Shown one piece after another: positions 1 to 8,450 of a stretch of 64,000 bases of DNA. The notes under the pieces were generated by a model, which saw only the letters and a list, made by a program, of their open reading frames with translations, searched no databases and was not told the origin of the DNA. Position numbers and translations under genes: made by a program. The stretch spans positions 94,148 to 158,147 of the forward strand of contig NZ_LATZ01000134.1 in assembly GCF_000981385.1 (NCBI RefSeq). Reading direction: 5' to 3'. The DNA comes from Bacillus sp. SA1-12 (GTDB taxonomy: Bacteria > Bacillota > Bacilli > Bacillales > Bacillaceae). Numbering within the stretch: the first letter of the stretch is position 1; the number at the start of each line of letters is the position of its first letter.

Positions 1-16
1 ACTTTTTTATCATTCC

Positions 17-39
17 TTTCTTAAGATTTTTGGTATGAT
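17..39 (+). promoter_or_regulatory. Likely recU promoter (extended -10)
   Basis: A TATGAT box at 34-39 is preceded by TG one base upstream (TGG-TATGAT), which is an extended -10. No good -35 is visible at the usual distance. The start codon at 69 and the strong AGGAGGT at 57-63 fit a short leader. Confidence 0.4.
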
Positions 40-68
40 AAGTAGTAGTTTATTTTAGGAGGTTACCT

Positions 69-662
69 ATGATTTTTCGTTATCCAAACGGAAAGCCTTA
101 TGAACCAAAGGAACAAACGAAACAAAAAAAGCATCCAGACATCACCTATAGCAATCGAGGAATGACGCTTGAAGAGGATTTAAATGAGACGAACACTTTT
201 TATCTTGAAAATAAATTAGCTGTTATACATAAAAAGCCGACACCTGTTCAGATTGTTCATGTAGATTACCCTAGAAGAAGTGCAGCTGTTATTAAAGAGG
301 CTTATTTTAAACAGAGTTCTACTACTGATTACAATGGAGTTTACCGGGGGAAATATATTGATTTTGAAGCAAAGGAATCAAAAAACAAGACTTCATTTCC
401 TTTGCAAAATTTTCATGCTCATCAAATTGAACATATGAAAAATGTCGTAGATCAGGGTGGAATATGCTTTGTTATTTTATCAGCATTTCAAGCATGTTAT
501 TATTTGGAAGCACAATACCTTTTTACCTTTTGGAATCGTCAAGAATCTGGTGGAAGAAAGTCTATTTCAATTAATGAGCTTAATGAATATGGCCATAAAA
601 TAACGTTAGGATACCAACCTAGGATTGACTATCTGAAGATTATAGATAAACTATACTTTTAA
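69..662 (+). CDS. recU: Holliday junction resolvase RecU
   Basis: RecU is a homodimeric, metal-dependent nuclease that cuts four-way DNA junctions during recombination repair and chromosome segregation. The 197-residue product is close to the roughly 206 residues of the B. subtilis protein. The N-terminal motif SNRGMTLE (28-35), and the catalytic acid/lysine set D87 (in TTDYNG), E100 and K102 (in DFEAKE), are all visible. The start follows a strong AGGAGGT. recU-ponA is the conserved pair in Bacillus; here the two genes are separated by 241 bp containing a long hairpin repeat, so co-transcription may be partial. Identification is secure from motifs and neighbours. Confidence 0.97.
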   Translation: MIFRYPNGKPYEPKEQTKQKKHPDITYSNRGMTLEEDLNETNTFYLENKLAVIHKKPTPVQIVHVDYPRRSAAVIKEAYFKQSSTTDYNGVYRGKYIDFEAKESKNKTSFPLQNFHAHQIEHMKNVVDQGGICFVILSAFQACYYLEAQYLFTFWNRQESGGRKSISINELNEYGHKITLGYQPRIDYLKIIDKLYF

Positions 663-679
663 GATAGTATCAAAAAAGT

Positions 680-770
680 GCAAGTGCCTTAGGATAAGAC
701 GTTCATGAATATAAGGTATAATTACTTTTTATTCATGAGCGCCTTAACCCTTAAGGTGCTTGGCGCTTGC
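680..770. repeat. Long imperfect hairpin element between recU and ponA
   Basis: The left arm begins GCAAGTGCC (680-688) and ends TTCATGAAT (702-710). The right arm begins ATTCATGA (731-738) and ends GGCGCTTGC (762-770). The arms pair over most of their length with an internal loop, and the apex is an A/T-rich tract. From memory it resembles a widespread Bacillaceae intergenic hairpin repeat. It has no U-tract, so it is not a classical terminator. Confidence 0.6.
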
Positions 771-903
771 AGTCAAGAGTCATCGCATTGACTGTATCTC
801 TGCATGTCATATGCCCTTTGCCAGGCTATGCCGCTTAGCTTACACATGCAGACATATAATAACGCTTTTTCATGGAAGCCTATTATGAAAGGTTGGTAGT
901 AAA

Positions 904-3585
904 ATGTCAGAACAGTATAAGAGTCGTGAAGAACGCAGGAAACAACAGGCTCAAAAAACGACAAAGAAAAAAAAGAATAAAAATCATAAATCTGCACCAC
1001 TATGGAAAAAAATATTTTTAAGCTTGCTTGCCATTGGAATTGTAGGAATGGTTGCTGGCGGGATCACATTTGCCGCTATCGTCGCTGGTTCCCCTAAATT
1101 AGATGACAAAAAGCTAAAGGATTCATTCTCCTCCACAATTTACGATATGAATGGCAAGGAAATTTCCGAGTTCGGTCAAGTAAAACGGACGTATGTTCCA
1201 TATGATGATATCCCAAAAGTTCTTGAGGAGGCAGTGCTTGCAACAGAGGATGCCCGTTTTTATGAGCATAACGGAATCGATATCATTCGCTTAGGCGGGG
1301 CTCTAGTTGCTAATGTTCAAGAAGGTTTTGGTGCTGAAGGTGCTAGTACAATTACCCAGCAGGTCATTAAAAACTCACTATTAACAACTGATAAAACCGT
1401 TACACGAAAGGTACAGGAAATATGGTTAGCCTTTCAACTGGAACAAAAATATTCGAAACAAGAAATATTAGAAATGTATTTAAACAAAATTTACTTTCCC
1501 GGAAACGTTTATGGAGTGGCACAAGCTGCAGAATCTTTCTATGGAAAAGAGTTAAAAGAGCTGGAACTTCATGAGGCTGCGATGATTGCAGGGATGCCTC
1601 AAAGTCCGAATAATTATAACCCAAGAACAAATCCAGAAAGCGCGGAAAAAAGACGCAATATCGTTTTAACTTTAATGGCAAAACATGGATTCATTACAAA
1701 GGCTGAGGCTGAAGAAGCTAAGAAAGTACCGGTTCAATCAACTGTTGTTGAACCAACAGAAAAAGCAAACACATACCATGCATTTGTTGAAGAAGTTATT
1801 GAAGAAGTAAAAGAAAAAACAGACATTGATGCCGGTTCAGCAGGTTTGAAAATTTATACAACCTTAGATCCTGAAGCACAAGATACAGTCGAGGAAGTCA
1901 TAAACGGTGACAGCATGGATTTTCCGGATGATAAGATGCAGGCAGGCATTACCTTACTTGATACAAAAACAGGTGAAATCCGTGCGATTGGCGGCGGACG
2001 CAATCAGCCTGCAGGCGGATACAATTATGCAACAGATACTAGACGCCAGCCAGGTTCGACAATTAAACCTGTCCTAGATTACGGTCCGGCAATTGAACAT
2101 TTGCAATGGTCAACAGCTGAATCAATTGATGACATACCATATACGTATAGTGATGGAACGCCGATTAATAACTGGGATAGAAGCTATAAAGGGCAAATGA
2201 CGATCCGTGATGCATTAGCTGATTCAAGAAACATCCCTGCTTTAAAAGCATTGCAAGCTGTTGGATTAGAAAAAGCTCAAGAGTTTGCTCAAGGACTAGG
2301 AATTCCGCTTCCGGAAATTTACGAGCCTTATGCAATTGGCGGATTTTCAAATGGGGTCTCCCCTCTCCAAATGGCTGGTGCCTTTAGCGCCTTTGGAAAT
2401 AATGGGGTTTTCAATGAACCGCATGCCGTTAAGAAAATTGTCTTAAGTGATGGAACTGAAATTGATCTTGCTCCAGAACCTAAAGAGGCAATGAGTGATT
2501 ATACTGCCTTTATGGTCACAGATATGATGAAATCAGTGGTTGAGTATGGTACTGGTAAATCCGTGAAGATACCAGGTGTAAATATTGCTGGAAAAACGGG
2601 AACAACAAACTTTTCTGCAGAAGATAAAGAAAAATATGATGTCCCTTCAGGTGCATCCAAAGATGCGTGGTTTGTCGGGTATAATCCGAATTATACGGCA
2701 GCTGTCTGGACAGGATATAATATTTCAAAGGATAGTGAAAAGGTCTATTTAACATCTGAAGATCAAAAACTGGCAAGAGCGATGTTTAAAGAAATATTCT
2801 CTGAAATCGCTGGTGATGACGATTCTGACTTTGAACAGCCAGACAGTGTTGAGAAAAAATACATTGAAAAAGGGTCAAAGGAACCCGTTTTGGCTAGTGA
2901 ATATACGCCATCAAGTATGGTATCAGAAGAATACTTTGTAAAAGGTACTGCACCTAAAAAAGAGTCAAAGAAATATGTAAAGGTAAAACCAAATAAACCA
3001 TCAGGCTTATCAGTCAATTATGATCAAGTAACCAATTCAATCAGTATTAACTGGGGCTATGATGAAGCTGCATTAGAGAATGTTTCATTTGAGGTAAGCC
3101 AATCAGTCGATGGCGGACAATACCAAGTTGTCAATACTTCGAAAAATATGGGATACGAAATAGCGGATGTCACTCCTGGATCGACTTATTCCTTCAGGGT
3201 TGTCGCTGTAAATGATGAAGACAGTAGCAATCGCAGCGGTACTGCTTCAACAAAAATTCAAGTCCCTAAAGCAGAAAATGACGTTCCAGTGCTTCCTGAT
3301 GATGAAGAAGAAAATCAAAATGACGAAGGCAACGGAAATGACAACGGGAACGGCAATGAGAATGGAACTGAAAATGGTAATGATAATGAGAATGGTAATA
3401 ACGGAAATGGCAACGGAAATGGCAATGGAAACGAAAATGGTAATGGCAATACCGATAATAATGACGGCACTCAAACTGATGATGGCCAAAACTCAGGCGA
3501 TACTGAAACTCAACAGCCTGGAGATGAAGAGATTCCTTTAGACATTAACGGGATAACAAACGAGGAAGAGGAACAACAAAATTAA
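904..3585 (+). CDS. ponA: Class A penicillin-binding protein 1A/1B (PonA)
   Basis: This bifunctional peptidoglycan synthase polymerises and cross-links glycan strands in cell-wall growth. The 893 residues comprise a Lys/Arg-rich cytoplasmic tail, one membrane segment (about 37-61), and a transglycosylase domain with the catalytic-Glu motif EDARF at 115-119. The transpeptidase domain follows, with SxxK at S385-K388, SRN at 441-443 and KTG at 564-566. A fibronectin type III-like domain lies at about 695-785. The last ~100 residues are a low-complexity Asn/Gly/Asp/Glu tail encoded by degenerate short repeats. The ATG at 904 has a GAAAGG ribosome site. Length is near the 914 residues of B. subtilis PBP1. 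Confidence 0.97.
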   Translation: MSEQYKSREERRKQQAQKTTKKKKNKNHKSAPLWKKIFLSLLAIGIVGMVAGGITFAAIVAGSPKLDDKKLKDSFSSTIYDMNGKEISEFGQVKRTYVPYDDIPKVLEEAVLATEDARFYEHNGIDIIRLGGALVANVQEGFGAEGASTITQQVIKNSLLTTDKTVTRKVQEIWLAFQLEQKYSKQEILEMYLNKIYFPGNVYGVAQAAESFYGKELKELELHEAAMIAGMPQSPNNYNPRTNPESAEKRRNIVLTLMAKHGFITKAEAEEAKKVPVQSTVVEPTEKANTYHAFVEEVIEEVKEKTDIDAGSAGLKIYTTLDPEAQDTVEEVINGDSMDFPDDKMQAGITLLDTKTGEIRAIGGGRNQPAGGYNYATDTRRQPGSTIKPVLDYGPAIEHLQWSTAESIDDIPYTYSDGTPINNWDRSYKGQMTIRDALADSRNIPALKALQAVGLEKAQEFAQGLGIPLPEIYEPYAIGGFSNGVSPLQMAGAFSAFGNNGVFNEPHAVKKIVLSDGTEIDLAPEPKEAMSDYTAFMVTDMMKSVVEYGTGKSVKIPGVNIAGKTGTTNFSAEDKEKYDVPSGASKDAWFVGYNPNYTAAVWTGYNISKDSEKVYLTSEDQKLARAMFKEIFSEIAGDDDSDFEQPDSVEKKYIEKGSKEPVLASEYTPSSMVSEEYFVKGTAPKKESKKYVKVKPNKPSGLSVNYDQVTNSISINWGYDEAALENVSFEVSQSVDGGQYQVVNTSKNMGYEIADVTPGSTYSFRVVAVNDEDSSNRSGTASTKIQVPKAENDVPVLPDDEEENQNDEGNGNDNGNGNENGTENGNDNENGNNGNGNGNGNGNENGNGNTDNNDGTQTDDGQNSGDTETQQPGDEEIPLDINGITNEEEEQQN

Positions 3586-3598
3586 ATAAGAAGATACA

Positions 3599-3629
3599 AA
3601 AAGGATCACTCCGTTGGGATGATCCTTTT
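3599..3629. terminator. Bidirectional terminator between ponA and ypoC
   Basis: AAAAGGATCA (3599-3608) pairs with TGATCCTTTT (3620-3629), with U-runs read from either strand. It sits between the convergent ponA and ypoC genes, and its left part encodes the last codons of ypoC. Confidence 0.85.
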
Positions 3630-4172
3630 TGTTTGATTAAAACGTTGTATTGCTAATGATTTTGAGAACATTTTTTCAAATTCATTAAATAATTGCTTAA
3701 GTTGGATAAAAGAATGATATCCTGAAGGTTTATTGATGATAAAGAATAAACGCTCCTCACAATTTACAGGTTTTAGCGGCAGCGCAGAAATCATCATCTC
3801 AGCAGGTTTCAAACTGGGCACTGGCATGTGATTTGTCCAATAAAGACTGACTATAAACAATGAGATGGAGTGAACCATGTCCTCCTCTTTGCGTAACCCT
3901 GTTTCTTGGTCAGTAAATGCCTTTTGTAAAGAAGGCATGATATTCTTCCATTGCTCCATCACTGCTGGGATAACAAGTTCAGGATTCATCCAGGGAGCCC
4001 TGTTTGTTTCTTCGCCTAAAAAATGAAGCATATCAAAATAAAAGGGTTCTTTTTTCAAGATTTCTACAAGTTCTAACTCATTATGGTTATTAAACGTTCC
4101 GCCCTTTTTAAATAACGGTGAGCATAGAAATGATGTTGGAACCAAATAGTCATTTCTATTGTTATTTTGCAT
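3606..4172 (-). CDS. ypoC: YpoC-like protein of unknown function
   Basis: A 188-residue protein with no catalytic motif I recognise and no signal peptide or membrane segment. It is rich in aromatic and acidic residues, with paired Trp/Pro segments (for example APWMNPELV). It is assigned to YpoC because it follows nth directly and overlaps it by 11 bp in the order nth-ypoC-(convergent)-ponA, which is fixed in Bacillus. The overlap implies translational coupling to nth. The C-terminal codons run into the shared terminator with ponA. Function is unknown. Confidence 0.75.
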   Translation of the reverse strand: MQNNNRNDYLVPTSFLCSPLFKKGGTFNNHNELELVEILKKEPFYFDMLHFLGEETNRAPWMNPELVIPAVMEQWKNIMPSLQKAFTDQETGLRKEEDMVHSISLFIVSLYWTNHMPVPSLKPAEMMISALPLKPVNCEERLFFIINKPSGYHSFIQLKQLFNEFEKMFSKSLAIQRFNQTKRIIPTE

Positions 4173-4827
4173 GTAATGCCTTCTCCTTTTTCATCCTTTT
4201 TTGCCCTTCACGGCATAGATGAAGTAGCGGGCAGACTTCACATTTAGGCGATTGTGCCTTGCAATGGTAGCGACCAAAAAAGATCATGCGATGATGCGTA
4301 TCTGACCACTCTTCCTTCGGTATTTTTCGCATTAAGGTTTTTTCTACCTCAAGAACAGAATCCTTCCAGCGGCAAATACCTAAACGCTTGCTTACCCTCT
4401 CTACATGGGTATCAACTGCAATCGCTGGGACACCAAAGGCAACAGATACAACAACATTCGCTGTTTTTCGGCCAACCCCAGCAAGTTTTGTTAATTCCTC
4501 ATGTTCACGGGGAACTTCCCCATTGTAATTTTCAAGTAAGGTTTCACATAAGCTACGAATATTCTTCGCTTTATTTCGGTACAATCCAATTGATCTAATG
4601 TCCTCTTGTAATTCCTCAAGCGTAACAGCTAAATAATCCTCAGGCTTTTTATATTTTTTGAAAAGATTTTTCGTTACTTTATTTACTAAGGCATCTGTAC
4701 ATTGTGCTGATAACGCGACTGCTATCACTAGCTCAAAAGGATTTTCATGTACCAGCTCACAATGTGCGTCTGGGAACATCACTTGAAACGTATCCAAGCA
4801 TTCGCGAATTTGGACTTTTGTCAGCAT
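4162..4827 (-). CDS. nth: Endonuclease III (DNA glycosylase/AP lyase)
   Basis: Base-excision repair enzyme that removes oxidised pyrimidines and nicks the abasic site. The helix-hairpin-helix LAGVGRKTANVV holds the catalytic Lys, and AVDTHVERV holds the catalytic Asp. The [4Fe-4S] ligands near the C terminus follow C-x6-C-x2-C-x5-C (CKAQSPKCEVCPLLHLC). I chose the ATG at 4827, which gives 221 residues, because AAGGTGA lies just upstream and it matches homologue N termini. A GTG 18 bp earlier is in frame but lacks a ribosome site. It is downstream of dnaD (105 bp) and overlaps ypoC. Confidence 0.96.
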   Translation of the reverse strand: MLTKVQIRECLDTFQVMFPDAHCELVHENPFELVIAVALSAQCTDALVNKVTKNLFKKYKKPEDYLAVTLEELQEDIRSIGLYRNKAKNIRSLCETLLENYNGEVPREHEELTKLAGVGRKTANVVVSVAFGVPAIAVDTHVERVSKRLGICRWKDSVLEVEKTLMRKIPKEEWSDTHHRMIFFGRYHCKAQSPKCEVCPLLHLCREGQKRMKKEKALHAK

Positions 4828-4932
4828 TTCTTCACCTTCTTTCACATCAAATTACGAATCGTATAGTTTTATCTTAGGTCTTGTTAAATTGCCTGTAAAT
4901 TGCATCGAGAGGTGCCCGCTTTAAGCGGACAC

Positions 4933-5637
4933 TCAACTTTCCAGCCAATTATAAAATGGAACCTTTCGTTGATAATCTTCCGTGCTTACTTGTCCATTTG
5001 CGGCATTCCCTTGATGCTGACGGAATTTTTTTGCATGGTTCCTAGCTTGATCTATCGTTCGTATTCCATTCTTTTTCCATTCAAATAGGATTCGATCAAT
5101 ATAACGGAAATTTAATTTACCAGACATGACTGCTTCCCGCAGAGCGGCTTTAATAATAACAGGATCATAATCATCTTGATCAATCCAGATTGCTAAAGTT
5201 TCACACTCAAATGGTGATAATGGTCGTCCAAACTCATTTTCAAAAATGGTATAAAGACTTTGGTCCTCTTGAAGACTATGTTCCTGCTCTTGCTTACTTT
5301 TCTCCTGTTCCATATACGTATATAATTTATCCCAAAGCGGTTTTAAGGAATAATTCTCAAAAAGGATTGTATTTTCTTCACATTCCTCTATCGTTAAAAA
5401 CCCTCTTTGAATTAAGCTTCTTAATATGGAGGTACAAGCAGAAGTTGGGATTGACATGTGTCCGGAAAGCTCTGTAGGGGTTGGAAAATGATTGCCGATT
5501 TGTTTAAATTTCTTTACTTGTAAAATCATCATAAATTCTTCTTCATTTAATCCTAATTTTGCATAATTATCAAATAAAATAACGGGTATAGATACACTCC
5601 CCGTTTCTTGTAGAAATATAAACTGTTCCTTATTCAT
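4933..5637 (-). CDS. dnaD: DNA replication initiation protein DnaD
   Basis: Primosomal protein that acts with DnaA, DnaB and DnaI to load the replicative helicase at oriC and at restarted forks. The 234 residues have the N-terminal winged-helix DnaD domain (about 1-100). A charged Gln/Glu linker follows (EQEKSKQEQEHSLQ), then the C-terminal DnaD/DnaB-type domain with the signature YIDRILFEWKKNGI. The C terminus QRKVPFYNWLES is typical. I chose the ATG at 5637, preceded by AGGTG; an upstream in-frame GTG at 5646 is less likely. nth and ypoC follow on the same strand. Confidence 0.96.
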   Translation of the reverse strand: MNKEQFIFLQETGSVSIPVILFDNYAKLGLNEEEFMMILQVKKFKQIGNHFPTPTELSGHMSIPTSACTSILRSLIQRGFLTIEECEENTILFENYSLKPLWDKLYTYMEQEKSKQEQEHSLQEDQSLYTIFENEFGRPLSPFECETLAIWIDQDDYDPVIIKAALREAVMSGKLNFRYIDRILFEWKKNGIRTIDQARNHAKKFRQHQGNAANGQVSTEDYQRKVPFYNWLES

Positions 5638-5655
5638 CAAACACACCTCATCTCA

Positions 5656-5684
5656 AGTATAACATGACGGTTATGAACATTGAA
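5656..5684 (-). promoter_or_regulatory. Likely dnaD promoter
   Basis: On the minus strand, TTCAAT (5679-5684) and TATACT (5656-5661) are 17 bp apart, with a TG one base upstream of the -10. The predicted start is about 10 bp before the dnaD ribosome site. Confidence 0.45.
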
Positions 5685-5920
5685 TACATTCACACTCGGT
5701 TGTTTTTGCCAATCAAATAAATAAGATGGATTGAAAAAAAACGGATTCTCCTTAATTAGCAAAAGGCAGATAATCTCCTTATCAATAACAGGGATTTATA
5801 TCTTTAATCTATAAGTATCTAAACCGATGAGTGTCCCAGCCGGGTCCGTATCCTCTCTTGGCTGCACCTTGAACGCTTCCTGTGCCTCAGAGCTGGATGA
5901 AGTTCATTTAAATAAAAAAC
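5685..5920. other. Non-coding stretch between asnS terminator and dnaD promoter
   Basis: No convincing gene. The segment 5829-5895 is distinctly GC-richer than its surroundings (CCAGCCGGG, GCTGCACC, CCTCAGAGCTGG). It may be a worn intergenic repeat, but I cannot match it to the other repeats here. Confidence 0.4.
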
Positions 5921-5955
5921 GACTCTTGAAAAGCTTTTAAAAGCAGTTAAGAGTC
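5921..5955 (-). terminator. asnS terminator
   Basis: GACTCTT (5921-5927) pairs with AAGAGTC (5949-5955). Reading the minus strand, the stem is followed by GTTTTTTATTT. It lies 37 bp past the asnS stop. Confidence 0.85.
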
Positions 5956-5992
5956 TGTTTTTTACATGTATAGATGATTTCTCTTTTCTTCC

Positions 5993-7285
5993 TTACGGAT
6001 AAAGTCGATTTAATAAACGTGGGAATGGAATTGTCTCTCTTACATGCTCCACGCCACTTATCCATGCTACAGTTCGTTCAAGGCCTAGTCCAAACCCGGA
6101 GTGAGGAACAGATCCATACTGACGCAGCTCTACGTACCATTTATAGGCTTCATTATCCAGTTTATGTTCATCTAAACGCTGCTTTAATAACGCTGCATCA
6201 TGTATTCGTTCTGAACCGCCAATGATTTCCCCATAGCCTTCAGGAGCAATTAAGTCAGCACACAATACAACATCTTCACGATTTGGATCTGGCTGCATAT
6301 AAAACGGCTTTAAGCTTGTAGGATAGTGGGTAATAAATACCGGTTTATCATATGCTTCTGCAATCGCTGTTTCATGAGGCGCTCCAAAATCATCGCCCCA
6401 TGTAATGTCGGAAAATCCATTATTATGAAGAAATTCAATCGCTTCATCATAAGTAATTCTTGGAAATGGAGCCGTAATTTTTTCTAATTTAGCAGTATCT
6501 CTTCCCAGTGTATTTAGTTCTAATGAACAGTTTTTTAATACGCTTTGAACAATATAGGATACATACTCTTCTTGAACCTTTAAATTATCCTCAAACTCAT
6601 AAAAGGCCATTTCCGGTTCGATCATCCAGAATTCAATTAAATGACGCCGCGTTTTAGATTTTTCTGCTCTAAAAGTAGGTCCAAACGAAAAAACCTTTCC
6701 TAACGCCATTGCTGCTGCTTCCATATAAAGCTGTCCGCTTTGTGATAAATACGCATCCTCATCAAAATATTTTGTATGAAATAACTCTGATGTCCCTTCA
6801 GGTGCACTTCCTGTTAAGATAGGCGGATCAACTTTAACAAAGCCCTCTTTATTAAAGAATTCATAAGTTGCCCGAATGATCTCATTTCTTATCTTCATCA
6901 CGGCATGCTGACGTTTTGAACGAAGCCATAAATGACGATGATCCATTAAAAATTCGGTTCCATGCTCTTTAGGAGTGATAGGATAATCAACTGATTCAGC
7001 AATTACTCGAATGTTTGTTACACCTAGTTCATAGCCAAATGGTGATCTTTCATCTTCTCTGACAATACCTGTCACAAAGATTGATGTTTCTTGTGTTATG
7101 GATTTAGCCAGCTTGAAAAGATCTTCAGCTACATCCGCTTTGACAACAACACCTTGAATAAAACCCGTTCCATCGCGTAATTGTAAAAATGCAATTTTTC
7201 CACTTGAACGTTTATTTGCAAGCCAAGCGCCAATTGTCACTTCTTCTCCAACATATTTTCCTACTTCAGCTATCGTTGTTTTCAC
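5993..7285 (-). CDS. asnS: Asparaginyl-tRNA synthetase
   Basis: Charges tRNA-Asn with asparagine (class IIb synthetase). It has an N-terminal OB-fold anticodon-binding domain (about 1-110), motif 2 in FRAEKSKTRRHLIEF, and motif 3 in GFGLGLERTVAW. The GTG at 7285 is the start: GGAGGG lies 7 bp upstream and it gives exactly 430 residues, the B. subtilis length; upstream in-frame codons lack a ribosome site. In B. subtilis aspB lies between ypmB and asnS; here it is missing and asnS has its own promoter. I see no T-box in the roughly 95-nt leader. Confidence 0.97.
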   Translation of the reverse strand: MKTTIAEVGKYVGEEVTIGAWLANKRSSGKIAFLQLRDGTGFIQGVVVKADVAEDLFKLAKSITQETSIFVTGIVREDERSPFGYELGVTNIRVIAESVDYPITPKEHGTEFLMDHRHLWLRSKRQHAVMKIRNEIIRATYEFFNKEGFVKVDPPILTGSAPEGTSELFHTKYFDEDAYLSQSGQLYMEAAAMALGKVFSFGPTFRAEKSKTRRHLIEFWMIEPEMAFYEFEDNLKVQEEYVSYIVQSVLKNCSLELNTLGRDTAKLEKITAPFPRITYDEAIEFLHNNGFSDITWGDDFGAPHETAIAEAYDKPVFITHYPTSLKPFYMQPDPNREDVVLCADLIAPEGYGEIIGGSERIHDAALLKQRLDEHKLDNEAYKWYVELRQYGSVPHSGFGLGLERTVAWISGVEHVRETIPFPRLLNRLYP

Positions 7286-7387
7286 GAAAATTCCCTCCAA
7301 AAAGCTCCGATGACTTATCATTTACTCCAATTTTACGGGAAGTAAACACCCGTGTTGGAAGTCTCGCTTTATGTATTAACAACACTT

Positions 7388-7416
7388 ATTATACTTATTT
7401 TTATTAGGAGTAGCAA
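7388..7416 (-). promoter_or_regulatory. asnS promoter
   Basis: TTGCTA (7411-7416) and a perfect TATAAT (7388-7393) on the minus strand are exactly 17 bp apart, giving a leader of about 95 nt before the asnS GTG. The site abuts the 3' end of ypmB. Confidence 0.75.
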
Positions 7417-7427
7417 CGGTACGAAAA

Positions 7428-7937
7428 TTACGATTTACCAGTATTCTTTATCGCCATATGCTTTACAATCTCACCATCATAAAAATTTACCAAATCAAAA
7501 GTATATCGTTTTGACTCATCTAGGTATTTGACTTCCCATATTGGGATCCCTTCGTCCATACCTAATTTCACATCAATAATTTTGGCGGGGTTATATTCTT
7601 CCTGCACGGCAGTAATAGCTTGATTTTTCGAAATTCCGCTTGATTGTTTTTTAATAATTACCTTCTGATTTTTTTCAGACTGCAGGACCCAAGCATATAC
7701 CTTATCTCCCTTGCTATTTTTCCCTGTCATCACATGGTATTTTTCCTGTCCATAATAAGTTTCGACTGTTCCGACTGCAGACAGCTTTCCTTGCTCTAAC
7801 GCCAGTGTTTTTGATTGTTCATGATCTCCTGTATACTGGTCCCTTGCATTATTGTATGTTGATGAAAAAACCCAAATTCCTATAATAATCAGGATACTGA
7901 ATGTTATGATTAATGTCGTGATTGTTTTTTTCTTCAT
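7428..7937 (-). CDS. ypmB: YpmB-like membrane-anchored protein (DUF5590)
   Basis: A 169-residue protein with one N-terminal membrane segment (about 6-26, TTLIITFSILIIIGIWVF) and an extracellular domain of alternating strands resembling PepSY-type folds (for example VYAWVLQSEKNQKVII and GIPIWEVKYLDESKRYTFD). The molecular function of the family is unknown. It follows ypmA by 15 bp, as in Bacillus generally, and is probably co-transcribed with it. The usual downstream neighbour aspB is absent. An AAGGAAGATGG ribosome site supports this start. Confidence 0.85.
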   Translation of the reverse strand: MKKKTITTLIITFSILIIIGIWVFSSTYNNARDQYTGDHEQSKTLALEQGKLSAVGTVETYYGQEKYHVMTGKNSKGDKVYAWVLQSEKNQKVIIKKQSSGISKNQAITAVQEEYNPAKIIDVKLGMDEGIPIWEVKYLDESKRYTFDLVNFYDGEIVKHMAIKNTGKS

Positions 7938-7952
7938 CTATTGCCATCTTCC

Positions 7953-8123
7953 TTATGTACGATAAATTGTAAAAACACACTTATTTTTGTCTTCTTGCTC
8001 AAGTGCTAACCCAAACATTAGATTTTCTCGTTTTAGCGTCCGATTTAACTGGTCAACAATTTTATACAAATCATCAGAATGATTTACTGTCACTGTAGAT
8101 AAAATTTCAATTTTACTTTCCAT
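7953..8123 (-). CDS. ypmA: Small conserved protein YpmA
   Basis: A 56-residue acidic protein (MESKIEILSTVTVNHS...CVFTIYRT) matching the YpmA family in size and sequence; function unknown. The ATG at 8123 has the excellent ribosome site AAAGGAGGA, so the longer in-frame reading that begins at 8243 is not the real gene. It sits in the conserved dinG-ypmA-ypmB order. The 324 bp separating it from dinG hold a repeat element. Confidence 0.88.
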   Translation of the reverse strand: MESKIEILSTVTVNHSDDLYKIVDQLNRTLKRENLMFGLALEQEDKNKCVFTIYRT

Positions 8124-8335
8124 GTCATATTCCTCCTTTGTAAAACAAATATTGTAACTTATATGTCCGTTTGCTCTGGACAAAATAAGCTTACAACAAC
8201 CTTTAACTTGTTGTACCGATTCATTATAACAATGTATACCCATTAGCTGATAATAAATTTTCTCCTAACTCACACCATTTTTTGGACTGATTGTATGCTG
8301 AAGGCATAAATCAGTCTCTTTTTCACTTGATCCTA

Positions 8336-8450
8336 CCTTAACAGGCAGTAAAACTAAGCTTTTTAATATGCCAGATAACTGCCCATATAGATTCGATAAG
8401 TTTCGCTAACCACTAGTGGACATGAGAGCTTCCCACTGGTAGAAGTCTCA
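8336..8450 (-). repeat. Dispersed two-hairpin repeat, copy 1
   Basis: Read on the minus strand, a first stem CCAGTGG/CCACTAGTGG is followed by the linker TTAGCGAAACTTATCG (8394-8409), then a second stem GGGCAGT (8378-8384) with ACTGCC (8344-8349). It starts inside the last codons of dinG and forms its 3' untranslated region. Related copies lie at 18175, 21416 and 30478. Confidence 0.8.

Noticed and set aside
773..1000. Minus-strand reading frame of 75 residues overlapping the ponA start
   Set aside because: It runs through the recU-ponA gap and the ponA N-terminal codons, has no ribosome site, and its composition is that of an antisense shadow.
3212..3541. Overlapping plus-strand frame of 109 residues inside ponA
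   Set aside because: It arises from the 6-bp repeats coding the Asn/Gly tail; Met-rich low complexity with no ribosome site.
7286..7381. T-box riboswitch in the asnS leader
   Set aside because: The leader is about 95 nt, with no T-box consensus (AGGGTGGNACCGCG) and no specifier-loop structure.
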